In this document: positions 1 to 7,669 of the stretch, one piece after another
Numbering within the stretch: position 1 is the first letter of the stretch
How the letters are laid out: the number at the start of each line of letters is the position of its first letter
Assembly (NCBI RefSeq): GCF_000017405.1
Contig: NC_009667.1
Span: 2,218,001-2,282,000 of the forward strand
From: Brucella anthropi ATCC 49188
GTDB taxonomy: Bacteria; Pseudomonadota; Alphaproteobacteria; Rhizobiales; Rhizobiaceae
Reading direction: 5' to 3'
Length of the DNA: 64,000 nt
Position numbers and translations under genes: made by a program
The notes under the pieces: generated by a model
The model's input: only the letters and a program-made list of their open reading frames with translations
The model's database searches: none
What the model was told of the DNA's origin: nothing

Positions 1-261
1 ATTGCGCTGCTGGCGAGAGCAGGCGAATTGCAGAAATTCGGATTTCCGTTGCTCGTCGGCACGTCGCGCAAACGCTTTATCGGCGGCATGACGGGCAGGG
101 ACAATCCGCTCGACCGCGACATAGGAACTGCGGCAACGTCTGTCGCACTGCGTTTGGCAGGTGCCGACATCTTCCGTGTTCACAATGTCGCTTTTAATAG
201 AGATGCACTTGCCGTTGCAGATGATATCCTGCAATCCAGACGCAGTGAAAATAGAAAGTAA
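1..261 (+). CDS. folP: Dihydropteroate synthase, C-terminal part
   Basis: Only the last 86 codons are in the window; the gene enters from the left edge in frame 1. The enzyme condenses p-aminobenzoate with the pterin pyrophosphate in folate synthesis, in the cytoplasm. The fragment shows the family's C-terminal signatures: LLVGTSRKRFIG, whose Ser-Arg-Lys contacts pterin and p-aminobenzoate, and later FRVHNV, matching the usual RVHDV substrate-binding motif. The stop codon at 259-261 lies inside the first codons of folB, so folP, folB and folK read as one translationally coupled folate operon. Confidence 0.95.
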   Translation: MALLARAGELQKFGFPLLVGTSRKRFIGGMTGRDNPLDRDIGTAATSVALRLAGADIFRVHNVAFNRDALAVADDILQSRRSENRK

Positions 262-625
262 AGCCGTGTACACGATCCGAATGATGAACTGCGCGTTTTT
301 CGCGCACCACGGCGTTTTCGATGAAGAGCACAAGCTCGGTCAGCGTTTTTACGTCGATGCTATTCTCGATGTCGATCCGGGTAATGCGCTGGAGAACGAC
401 GATATCGATGGTACTGTGCATTACGGTATCGCTTTTGCGGTTATTGAAGACATTATCACCGGTCGTCAGCGCTATCTGATCGAAACGCTGGCTCTCGACG
501 TGGCCAAGGCAATGACCGCCCGGTTTCCGCAGGTAAAGCGCGCAGAAATTACCGTCCGCAAGCCGAATGCACCTGTTCCGGGCGTATTGGACCATGTTGA
601 AGTGACGGTGGTTTATCCGCAGTGA
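245..625 (+). CDS. folB: Dihydroneopterin aldolase
   Basis: 126 residues, the usual size. The enzyme cleaves dihydroneopterin to 6-hydroxymethyl-dihydropterin, the step before FolK. Visible family motifs are HHGVFDEE near the N-terminus (substrate-binding glutamate), GQRFYVD, and VRKPNAPVPG near the C-terminus with the catalytic-lysine KP motif. A longer reading from 161 would add residues unlike the family, so the GTG at 245 is preferred; it puts the start 17 bp inside the end of folP. The stop (623-625) overlaps the folK GTG by 3 bases, consistent with translational coupling. Confidence 0.93.
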   Translation: MKIESKAVYTIRMMNCAFFAHHGVFDEEHKLGQRFYVDAILDVDPGNALENDDIDGTVHYGIAFAVIEDIITGRQRYLIETLALDVAKAMTARFPQVKRAEITVRKPNAPVPGVLDHVEVTVVYPQ

Positions 626-1152
626 CTACAGGCAGACATTATCGCGCCTGGCTGGGGCTTGGCGGAAACATCGATGATCCTGTCGCTTCGATGGGCAAGG
701 CGTTGCGTATATTGGACGAACGAGCCGACACGGATGTCGTTGCGGTTTCGGCAGTCTATCGCACGCCGCCATGGGGGAAGACGGATCAGGCGTGGTTTCA
801 CAATGCCTGTGCAGAGATAGAAACGTCGTTGCAGCCATTGGAGTTGATTGCGACCTGCCTTGATGTGGAGCGTTCTTTGAAGCGTGTCAGGCTTGAAAGA
901 TGGGGCCCGCGCATCATCGATATCGACATACTGGCAATGCAGGATGATGCGGGAGAGGCTGTCGTCATGACGGATGCTGCTCTCGAGCTTCCGCATCCGC
1001 GTATGCACGAGCGGGCTTTCGTCCTCGTGCCCCTGAACGATATTGCATCGTCTCTCGAAATTGCAGGCAAGGCCGTTGCGGACTGGAATGCCGGGATAGA
1101 GCGATCCGGAATAGAAAAAGCCCGCACGGATGCGGGCTGGTGGCGTGAATAG
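622..1152 (+). CDS. folK: 2-amino-4-hydroxy-6-hydroxymethyldihydropteridine pyrophosphokinase
   Basis: 176 residues. The enzyme transfers pyrophosphate from ATP to 6-hydroxymethyl-dihydropterin, making the FolP substrate. The N-terminal LGLGGNIDDP, the RTPPWG pterin loop followed by FHNACAEIET, and the HPPK signature RWGPRIIDIDIL with its Mg-binding aspartates are all present. The start is a GTG that shares bases with the folB stop (GTGA overlap). It is the third gene of the fol operon and ends 9 bp before the convergent gene at 1161-1694. Confidence 0.95.
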   Translation: MTTGRHYRAWLGLGGNIDDPVASMGKALRILDERADTDVVAVSAVYRTPPWGKTDQAWFHNACAEIETSLQPLELIATCLDVERSLKRVRLERWGPRIIDIDILAMQDDAGEAVVMTDAALELPHPRMHERAFVLVPLNDIASSLEIAGKAVADWNAGIERSGIEKARTDAGWWRE

Positions 1153-1160
1153 CGTTCCGG

Positions 1161-1694
1161 TCAGTTCTTGGCGATACTGCCGACAGCGATATTATCGACG
1201 CGCTTCAGGCTCATGCCGATGACCGGAACCAGTTCTTTGTCGACCCGCACCGAAACCGTCACGTTCATCGTGTTCGGATCGGAGACACGTGCCAGCATCG
1301 CACCATTGAGCTGCTTGCGGTTCAGGCCGAAAACAACCTTGTTTCCACTGACGGAACCCGACGTGACATCAAGGCCTTTGCCCGCTGCGCCATCATTGAA
1401 TTTGCCGGAATAAGCGGATCCGACACGCGTGACGGTGGCCTTCATCGGCTGCGAAAAGACACCGACGCGGCAGGTGCCGTCGAGTGTCATGCCAATATCT
1501 TCATCCGGGGTCGACCCGGCGAGATTGCACACGAACTTCGTGCCTTTGTATTTCCCGGCGACGATTTCACCCGGGCCTGACCATTGGCCTTCGATCGTTT
1601 GAAAGAACTGTTTGTCCTTGTCAGCGGCCAGAACCGGCGCAGCGGAAAATGACACGGGCAGCAGCGTCAGGCAGGCGGCGATGCAATTCTTCAT
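1161..1694 (-). CDS. Exported protein of unknown function
   Basis: 177 residues from the ATG at 1694. This start is chosen because the protein then begins with a classical signal peptide: MKNC, a hydrophobic stretch, and a likely cleavage after PVLAA. A longer reading to 1736 would put a charged leader before it. The mature part (about 150 residues) contains GQWSGPGEIVAG near its N-terminus, a single central Cys-containing segment, and alternating polar/hydrophobic residues that suggest a beta-rich periplasmic domain. I do not recognise the family. It is convergent with folK, with only 8 bp between the stops. Confidence 0.75.
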   Translation of the reverse strand: MKNCIAACLTLLPVSFSAAPVLAADKDKQFFQTIEGQWSGPGEIVAGKYKGTKFVCNLAGSTPDEDIGMTLDGTCRVGVFSQPMKATVTRVGSAYSGKFNDGAAGKGLDVTSGSVSGNKVVFGLNRKQLNGAMLARVSDPNTMNVTVSVRVDKELVPVIGMSLKRVDNIAVGSIAKN

Positions 1695-1941
1695 ATTCAG
1701 CTCTGTCCCGGATTCACGACCTTGATCGGACGTCATTCCTAATCGTTGTTTTCCAGCATGTCACGACCAAAAGCTGGCCGCGCCTCGCAAACCGTCGGAT
1801 TTGCCGACGTTGCCATAAGCCGATTGACAGAGAAGGGCACGGTTCAGGGGAGTGTGCCGATACACCTGGTCGCTCGATTCTGGCGCAGATTTCTATCTAT
1901 CCATAATCGTCGCGAATGGTTAATGCTTCGGAAATAAACCG

Positions 1942-3024
1942 CTATTTTCCGGGATGCTTTTTATCCGGTCGTTCGCCGTTGATCTTCACGAGATCGCCGA
2001 TAAAGTCGCCGATGCCGGGGCGTTTTTCCGCATTGAATGGAAACGGACGCACCACATCCATGGCGGCAATCCCGATGCGCGCCGTCATGAGTCCGTTGAC
2101 GACGCCTTCACCGAGCTTGGCCGATAACCGGGACGCAAGACCATGGCCGACGAGCTGCTGGATCACGCTGTCCCCCATGGCCAGCGTTCCTGTCACGGCC
2201 AGATGGGCAATGACCCGGCGGGCAAGTTTCAGAAAGCCCAGCGTGCCAGGACGACCACCGTAAAGTTGTGACAGTCGGCGGATCAGCCGAGCTGATTCAA
2301 AAATGACGTAACCGATATCGACCAGCGCACGCGGGCTGATTGCCGTGACAATCGAAACCCGCTTTGAAGCATTCAGAATAAGTGTGCGTGCTTCACGGTC
2401 GAGAGGGCGAAGGATTTCTGTTTCGGCAAGCTGGATCAGGTTTCGGCCGTCAATGATATCGTCTGTCAGACCGTCCAGAAGCTGTCGTCCGCGTGCCGTC
2501 TCCGGCAAGCCCGCCGCAATTGAGCGCAAGGCGTCCACTGCCTTTCTGGCCGCGGCCATATCGTCGCGTTCTGCTGCATCTGCGGCGTCCTTGCGAAGGT
2601 GCTGCACGGACGCGAGGCGGCGTAATGCGACCAGTTCACGAACGACGATGGCGATAAAGGCGGCAAGCGCAATTATCGCAACACCAAGAGCCGTCCAGCC
2701 CAGCCAATCCGCGCGGGAAAATAGCGCTCGGATAAGGTCTTCGGTCCAGATGCCGATGGCGAATGAAACAAGGATACCGAGTGCACCGAAAAGTATTCTG
2801 CTGAGCGACCAGCCCTTGCGTTCGGGCGCTTCAAACGACGGATCGAGGATTTCCAGCTCTGCTGCCTCTTCTTCGCTCAATGCAAAAACATCTGGTTGGG
2901 CAACAACAACATCAAGGTCTCGCACTGCACGAGGGCGACGTGGTGCTTCATCCGCTGCTTCGGGGCGGTTAGAGGCCTGGCTTACCGTAAAGGAAGCTGG
3001 TTTGCGTGGTGTCTTCTCTGTCAT
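1942..3024 (-). CDS. YcjF/DUF697-type inner-membrane protein
   Basis: 360 residues. The N-terminal 65 residues are polar and acidic. A hydrophobic pair of helices follows (about residues 75-130: WSLSRILFGALGILVSFAIG, then LGWTALGVAIIALAAFIAIV). After that come an Ala/Arg-rich helical region and a C-terminal DUF697-like domain (around VTAISPRALVDIGYVIFESARL). It follows the YcjX-like GTPase with a 4-bp ATGA overlap, the usual YcjX-YcjF order, which in many proteobacteria is linked to phage-shock or envelope stress. The specific role is unknown. Confidence 0.85.
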   Translation of the reverse strand: MTEKTPRKPASFTVSQASNRPEAADEAPRRPRAVRDLDVVVAQPDVFALSEEEAAELEILDPSFEAPERKGWSLSRILFGALGILVSFAIGIWTEDLIRALFSRADWLGWTALGVAIIALAAFIAIVVRELVALRRLASVQHLRKDAADAAERDDMAAARKAVDALRSIAAGLPETARGRQLLDGLTDDIIDGRNLIQLAETEILRPLDREARTLILNASKRVSIVTAISPRALVDIGYVIFESARLIRRLSQLYGGRPGTLGFLKLARRVIAHLAVTGTLAMGDSVIQQLVGHGLASRLSAKLGEGVVNGLMTARIGIAAMDVVRPFPFNAEKRPGIGDFIGDLVKINGERPDKKHPGK

Positions 3025-4481
3025 GCGAGACGATCCCCAATCAGAAACTGCAAGGCACGATCCAGCCTTATGTGGGGCAGGGACAACGTGATGCCTTCGG
3101 CAGTACGTTCAAGCCGGGGCGGCCGGAAACGGACGAAACGAATGGCTGGGTCATCCTGCGCAAAGGATTTTTCAAATATCGCATTGGGATTCTTCGGTAA
3201 GTCGCCGGGAAATATAGCTGTTTCGGTTTCACCATCGAACACTTCACCATCGATTTTTTCACCCTTCAATGGTGTGCCGACGATGACGGGCAGAGTTTCC
3301 TTACCTTGTGTAACGGTTGCCTCGCGCGTGGCGCGCACGGCAGCCATTGCGAGGACATCAATATCTGCGCCGGAAAAATCGGCGCGCTCTATAGCCCGCT
3401 CCACGAGACGGCGCACGATGGCTTGCAGACGGTCATGACTTTCATGATGCAGATGGTCGGCCTTCGTTGCAGCCACGAGAATCCGGCCGATCCGTCGCTG
3501 GATCAGCCCGGTTAGCAGGTTAGAGCGTCCCGGTCGGAAGCAGGACAGGATATCGGTGAGTGCACGTTCGAGGTCGGCAACGACCGCGCCACCAGCATTC
3601 ATTGCCTGCATGGCGTCGATAAGCACAATTTGCCGGTCGAGCCGCGCAATATGTTCGCGAAAGAAGGGCTTGATGACATAGGTTTTATAGGCTTCGTAGC
3701 GCCGCTCCATCATTGCGCCCAGAGAACCGGCCTTCAGATCGTCCGGTTTCAGGTCGGGAAGCGGGGCAAATGTCAGTGCCGGTGAACCCTCGAGATCGCC
3801 CGGCATCAGGAAACGCCCTGGCGGCAAGGTCGATAATGCACGCTCATCCGCTTTGCCTGCACGCAAATAAGCCGTAAAACTCTTGGCCAGACGCTGGGCA
3901 GTCAGTTCGTCTGCCTTTTCGGAAGGGGTGACGAGTGAAGCTTCGATGATCCAATCCTGAGCCAGATCCTTGTGCGTCGGTTCATGGGCCAGAGCAAAGG
4001 AATCCGCGCTGAACTCCGCATAGGATTTGCCCAGCAAAGGCAGATCCAGCAGCCATTCTCCGGGATAATCCACAATATCGACCGAAAGCTTGCCCGGTGA
4101 CAGCCAGCGCCCCCAGGCAGAAGCGGATTCATATTCGATTGTCAGGCGCAATTGCGAGATGGCGCGCGTGGAGTCCGGCCAGATACGCTCATCGATCAAA
4201 GCCGACAGATGCTCTTCATATTGAAAGCGGGGGACTGCATCATCGGGCTGCGGTTCGAGCAGCGCACGTGAAATGCGGCCCGATTTATAGGCCTCGAACA
4301 TCGGAAGCCTGCCGCCATGCAGCATGTTGTGAACGAGAGCCGTGATGAAGACCGTTTTTCCGGCACGCGACAAACCAGTCACACCGAGCCGCAATGATGG
4401 AGACAAAAGCCCGGTCGCACGATCTGCCAGCGTATCCAGTGCGATCTTCGCTTCGTCGCCAATACTTGTCAGCTTAGCCAA
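3021..4481 (-). CDS. YcjX-family P-loop NTPase (DUF463)
   Basis: 486 residues. The Walker A motif GLSRAGKT sits near residue 38, inside the family signature for this predicted GTPase. Further hallmarks are VDIVDYPGEWLLDLPLL (a Walker B/G3-like segment) and ILVAATKADHLHHESH (G4-like TKAD). It lies directly upstream of the YcjF-like membrane protein and shares its stop with that gene's start (ATGA, 3021-3024), so the two are almost certainly cotranslated and probably act together at the inner membrane. The biochemical function of the family is not settled; GTP rather than ATP preference is inferred from the TKAD motif. Confidence 0.9.
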   Translation of the reverse strand: MAKLTSIGDEAKIALDTLADRATGLLSPSLRLGVTGLSRAGKTVFITALVHNMLHGGRLPMFEAYKSGRISRALLEPQPDDAVPRFQYEEHLSALIDERIWPDSTRAISQLRLTIEYESASAWGRWLSPGKLSVDIVDYPGEWLLDLPLLGKSYAEFSADSFALAHEPTHKDLAQDWIIEASLVTPSEKADELTAQRLAKSFTAYLRAGKADERALSTLPPGRFLMPGDLEGSPALTFAPLPDLKPDDLKAGSLGAMMERRYEAYKTYVIKPFFREHIARLDRQIVLIDAMQAMNAGGAVVADLERALTDILSCFRPGRSNLLTGLIQRRIGRILVAATKADHLHHESHDRLQAIVRRLVERAIERADFSGADIDVLAMAAVRATREATVTQGKETLPVIVGTPLKGEKIDGEVFDGETETAIFPGDLPKNPNAIFEKSFAQDDPAIRFVRFRPPRLERTAEGITLSLPHIRLDRALQFLIGDRLA

Positions 4482-4573
4482 TTAATCCTCGCCGAATTCA
4501 ATGATCTGTCAGCGGTATAGATAGGGTTGCGTCAGCGGTCTTGGCAAGGAATGTTGGTGCACTTACGGAAAAT

Positions 4574-5074
4574 CTACTGGGGTAGTATGAAGCTTTCGAG
4601 ATAGCCTGCTCCACGTTCGAGTTCGCCCAGTGAAGCAGGAAATGTAATATTTGCCAGTGCGGCAGTGGGAAAACCTGCACGGAGCTTCAAGAGGCCATCC
4701 TTGTTGCCATCGCCACATAAGGCCAGCGCCAGATCCTCTATGCTGGGATTGTGTCCCACGAGCAACAGCGTCGGCACATCGCCATGTTCACGTATGGCTT
4801 GCATGTAGTCAGCCGCGCCGCCGCTATAGATCGTATCGTCGATGATGGTTTCGACCTCGATACCCAGACGTTCAATAATGCCGAACGCGGTTTCTCGCGT
4901 TCTACACGAACCGGAAAGAACCACCCGATCAGGATACAGATCGATTGACTTCATCGTCCTTGCAAGCCGGTCGAGCGAAGCTTTGCCTTCCTGATCAAGA
5001 GGGCGGTCAAAATCCTTCATTCCAGGTTTCGCCCACACGGCTTTAGCATGTCTAAGGAGAAGCAAACGACTCAT
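4574..5074 (-). CDS. SixA-type phosphohistidine phosphatase
   Basis: 166 residues from the ATG at 5074; a 35-codon longer reading (to 5179) does not look like the family. It is a histidine-phosphatase (phosphoglycerate-mutase fold) protein: LLLLRHAKA supplies the RHxK catalytic histidine at the N-terminus, SGSCRTRETA the second arginine, and LLLVGHNPSIEDL the second catalytic His. Short single-domain members of this type (SixA) dephosphorylate phosphohistidine in signalling or phosphotransfer proteins. No partner histidine kinase or PTS gene is adjacent, so the substrate is unknown. Confidence 0.87.
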   Translation of the reverse strand: MSRLLLLRHAKAVWAKPGMKDFDRPLDQEGKASLDRLARTMKSIDLYPDRVVLSGSCRTRETAFGIIERLGIEVETIIDDTIYSGGAADYMQAIREHGDVPTLLLVGHNPSIEDLALALCGDGNKDGLLKLRAGFPTAALANITFPASLGELERGAGYLESFILPQ

Positions 5075-5463
5075 CTGTAACGTTCCAAGCTGTGTTTTGT
5101 GAGCATTTTCGACCATATTTCGAGCGCAATTGAGCGCTCCGGTGGTCCATTCTCCCGATTTTTTGATGTCTGTCAGCATTATTTACAGGTGCCACATGCC
5201 TAATTATTAGGCTGATTATGCTTCCATAGGTTGATGGTGACAGTGACTGGAAAATATACCCACTTTATTGGCAATTGATTGAAGTTATTCTGAAAGTCCA
5301 AAGAGCAATTTTTTGCGTGCAGTTTTGAATTGCATAATTTTGATGCAAAATCATACAAAATTGATGCACTAAAAAGTAGTGGGATACGGTTGTTTGATGT
5401 TGTGTCCTTGTTGCTATGGAACTATATAACCGCTCGCGTCTCCTAGATGTGGGGTAATTCAGA
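5075..5463. other. Intergenic region between the sixA-like gene and dksA
   Basis: 389 bp, clearly AT-richer than its neighbours, separating two divergent genes. It must hold the promoters of both. A segment with repeated ttgatgca and aatttt words lies at 5325-5370. No open frame with protein-like composition, and no strong intrinsic terminator or riboswitch, was seen. Confidence 0.5.
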
Positions 5464-5880
5464 ATGAGTGAATTGATTGACCTTGACTATAGGCCCACTG
5501 AAGACGAGCCGTTCATGAATGAGCGGCAGAAGTCTTACTTCCGCGCGAAACTGGTCGCGTGGAAGAATGATATTCTGCGAGAAGCGCGTGAAACGCTTGA
5601 GGCGCTACAGCAGGAAAATGCAAACCACCCGGACCTGGCGGACAGGGCATCCTCCGAAACGGATCGGGCAATTGAGCTACGTGCTCGCGACAGACAGCGC
5701 AAATTGATCTCCAAAATCGACGCAGCATTGAGCCGCATTGATGAAGGAACATACGGCTTCTGCGAGGAAACGGGAGAACCTATCAGCTTGAAGCGGCTTG
5801 ATGCGCGTCCAATCGCTACGCTATCTATCGAAGCGCAGGAGCGCCATGAGCGTCGTGAGAAAGTCTATCGCGACGACTAA
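5464..5880 (+). CDS. dksA: RNA polymerase-binding transcription factor DksA
   Basis: 138 residues, typical of alphaproteobacterial DksA. DksA binds the secondary channel of RNA polymerase and, with ppGpp, adjusts rRNA and amino-acid gene promoters. The N-terminal coiled coil (about residues 20-85) carries the DRASSETDRAIELRARDR segment whose acidic tip acts on the polymerase. The C-terminal globular part has the DksA/TraR signature GTYGFCEETGEPISLKRL, but only one of the four zinc-finger cysteines remains, a known variant in alphaproteobacteria. It is followed by a strong terminator and so is monocistronic. Confidence 0.95.
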   Translation: MSELIDLDYRPTEDEPFMNERQKSYFRAKLVAWKNDILREARETLEALQQENANHPDLADRASSETDRAIELRARDRQRKLISKIDAALSRIDEGTYGFCEETGEPISLKRLDARPIATLSIEAQERHERREKVYRDD

Positions 5881-5904
5881 GCTTCGAGACGGTTTGAAAA
5901 ATTT

Positions 5905-5935
5905 ATAGGCTGCGGTTTCCGCAGCCTATTTTCTT
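5905..5935 (+). terminator. Rho-independent terminator of dksA
   Basis: A perfect 11-bp stem (5905-5915 and 5919-5929) with a 3-nt loop is followed by a T-rich tail (TTTCTTTG). It sits 24 bp after the dksA stop. It also lies just beyond the 3' end of the convergent gene at 5964, where it may act on that strand too. Confidence 0.9.
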
Positions 5936-5963
5936 TGTATCGAGACAAGTTTTGGCCGGAAGC

Positions 5964-7241
5964 TCAGCTTCTGCGAATTTCATCCTTGGTCAATTCACCG
6001 AGAAGCTTTTCCATTTCATCTTCGATATCATCCTTCGCCTTGTCTTCGACAACGTCGTCCGTTGCGGAAATATCAAGTGAGCTTAGAAGCTCATTTTCGA
6101 AGAATTCGGTATCGAATGAGATCGCGTCCTTGGCGTCAGCGCTGGCGGCGCTCTCCGAATTGACGTCTGCAGCGATTGCTTCGTGCAACGCACCGCCGAG
6201 ATCGGCCAGGTTATCGCTCGGCGTTTCTACTGCTACGGCTTCTGTTTCTACAGGCTTTGACTCGGCAACCACGATTTCCGGCTCGACGCGCTCCGGTTCC
6301 GAAGAGGCGCTGAATGCCGGAGCTGCAGTCGAAGAGACTGTAGGTCCGGTTACATCGACCGAAGGAGACTTATCCGCAACCGTTGTTTCACGCTCGGGGA
6401 CGATGCTGCCAAGATTTGCTGAAGCAACCGATGCGGCGGCGGCAACACCGGCTGCAGTGGCGGTCGCACCGGACGAGGTTGAACTCAGAACGCCGCGCGA
6501 AACCTGGCTCAATGGATAGGCCGGATGTGCACGTGTTGACTGCGGCTGTGCTTGCGCGGGGCGGGGCGGCAATACGGTGCGTGGCTGCGGCGGATAGTTC
6601 GGCGCCGGGCGCGGTTGAGGCCGTGGTTGGGGTGGTTGAGCGGATTTCTGCTCGACAGGTGGTCGCGGCGGGATTGGTGCTGTCGGCGCCTGCGGCGGCA
6701 CGCGAACAGGTGCAGCAGCCTGCTGGACCGGCTCTTCTCGTGCTGGCTCAGGCTTGCGGTAGACCGGTGCTTCGATTGCGGAGGTGATCTGGATCGCTTC
6801 GTCCTTCTCTTCGGCCTGCGGTGTTTGCAGTGAGAGAGCAGGGCGCTCCGCCTTGTCATTGGTCAGGGTTGCTTCGTGCTGCTTGAAGCGTTCGATATGT
6901 TCAGGCTCGATGCGTGAAGCTTGCACACGCGCATGAGCCCGCGATTCCATGACAATATTCTGTTCCACCACAACATCGGTTGGCCCACCGATGAGCAGGA
7001 GATGTTCCACGTCGTCGCGGCGAATGAGCACGAGCTTGCGTCGGCTGTCGACTGCTGCTGCGTCCATCACCGAAAGGCGCGGCTGTCGCGTACGCCCGTT
7101 GGAAACGAAAGTACCTCCGCTGAAACGGCGAATGATACTGAGAACAACGAAAATTCCGCCAAGAATGATCGCAAATATTAGGATGAAGCCAACAATATTA
7201 GCCGCACTCTCTCCAACGATGCCGCTGAGCCATTCCTTCAT
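5964..7241 (-). CDS. FliO-like membrane protein with long Pro/Glu-rich tail
   Basis: 425 residues. One N-terminal transmembrane helix (about residues 12-37, VGFILIFAIILGGIFVVLSI) is followed by a short FliO-like cytoplasmic domain, where VDSRRKLVLIRRDDVEHLLLIGG resembles the flagellar export protein FliO/MopB. From residue 150 on it is low-complexity: a proline/glutamine-rich stretch, then Ala/Ser/Val/Glu-rich acidic sequence. It stands alone between dksA and cckA, away from any flagellar cluster, so a flagellar role is uncertain; it could be a membrane-anchored scaffold. Certain as a gene, moderate as to family. Confidence 0.7.
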   Translation of the reverse strand: MKEWLSGIVGESAANIVGFILIFAIILGGIFVVLSIIRRFSGGTFVSNGRTRQPRLSVMDAAAVDSRRKLVLIRRDDVEHLLLIGGPTDVVVEQNIVMESRAHARVQASRIEPEHIERFKQHEATLTNDKAERPALSLQTPQAEEKDEAIQITSAIEAPVYRKPEPAREEPVQQAAAPVRVPPQAPTAPIPPRPPVEQKSAQPPQPRPQPRPAPNYPPQPRTVLPPRPAQAQPQSTRAHPAYPLSQVSRGVLSSTSSGATATAAGVAAAASVASANLGSIVPERETTVADKSPSVDVTGPTVSSTAAPAFSASSEPERVEPEIVVAESKPVETEAVAVETPSDNLADLGGALHEAIAADVNSESAASADAKDAISFDTEFFENELLSSLDISATDDVVEDKAKDDIEDEMEKLLGELTKDEIRRS

Positions 7242-7669
7242 GCGGATACCCTCTTATACAATAAACGAAAAACCTGCGACGAATGGAGACTGCGCTTCCC
7301 CCGGCACTCCGCATCATCACATGATTGGTACAGTAGTTGAATTTCTAAGCCTTGGGAATGTTTCTTGGAAATGCGAGAAATATATGATCCCCAGGCAAAA
7401 CGGTGCAAAAAAGTCCAATTTGCACCGTTTCAGTGCAGCAATGCTTGTACTGCTCGCCGATTAAAGCATTCTGCGAATCGGATATACCCTGACATATTGG
7501 CTGCGCGTTCCCACGTGAGAGCTGAACTGTGCGGAAAAGTGCATTCGAGAAAATCGGATATGCGGATGATTGAAATGACGTCTTGGCTGATCGAAAAAAT
7601 GCATGGCACCCGGGGCACCCGGATGCCTGTTGGTGCTCGGCCACGCAACATGAAAGGGCAGCAGGCTTG
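7242..7669. other. Divergent promoter region between the FliO-like gene and cckA
   Basis: 428 bp without a credible gene; the small frames on both strands lack protein-like composition. It contains the long inverted repeat at 7398-7430, listed separately, and must hold the promoters for both flanking genes. Confidence 0.5.
7398..7430. promoter_or_regulatory. 12-bp perfect inverted repeat upstream of cckA
   Basis: AAACGGTGCAAA (7398-7409) is repeated in inverted orientation at 7419-7430 with a 9-nt spacer. It lies 240 bp upstream of the proposed cckA start and 157 bp upstream of the divergent gene. There is no T-run after either arm, so an operator or a structured 5' leader is more likely than a terminator. 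Function unknown. Confidence 0.5.
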
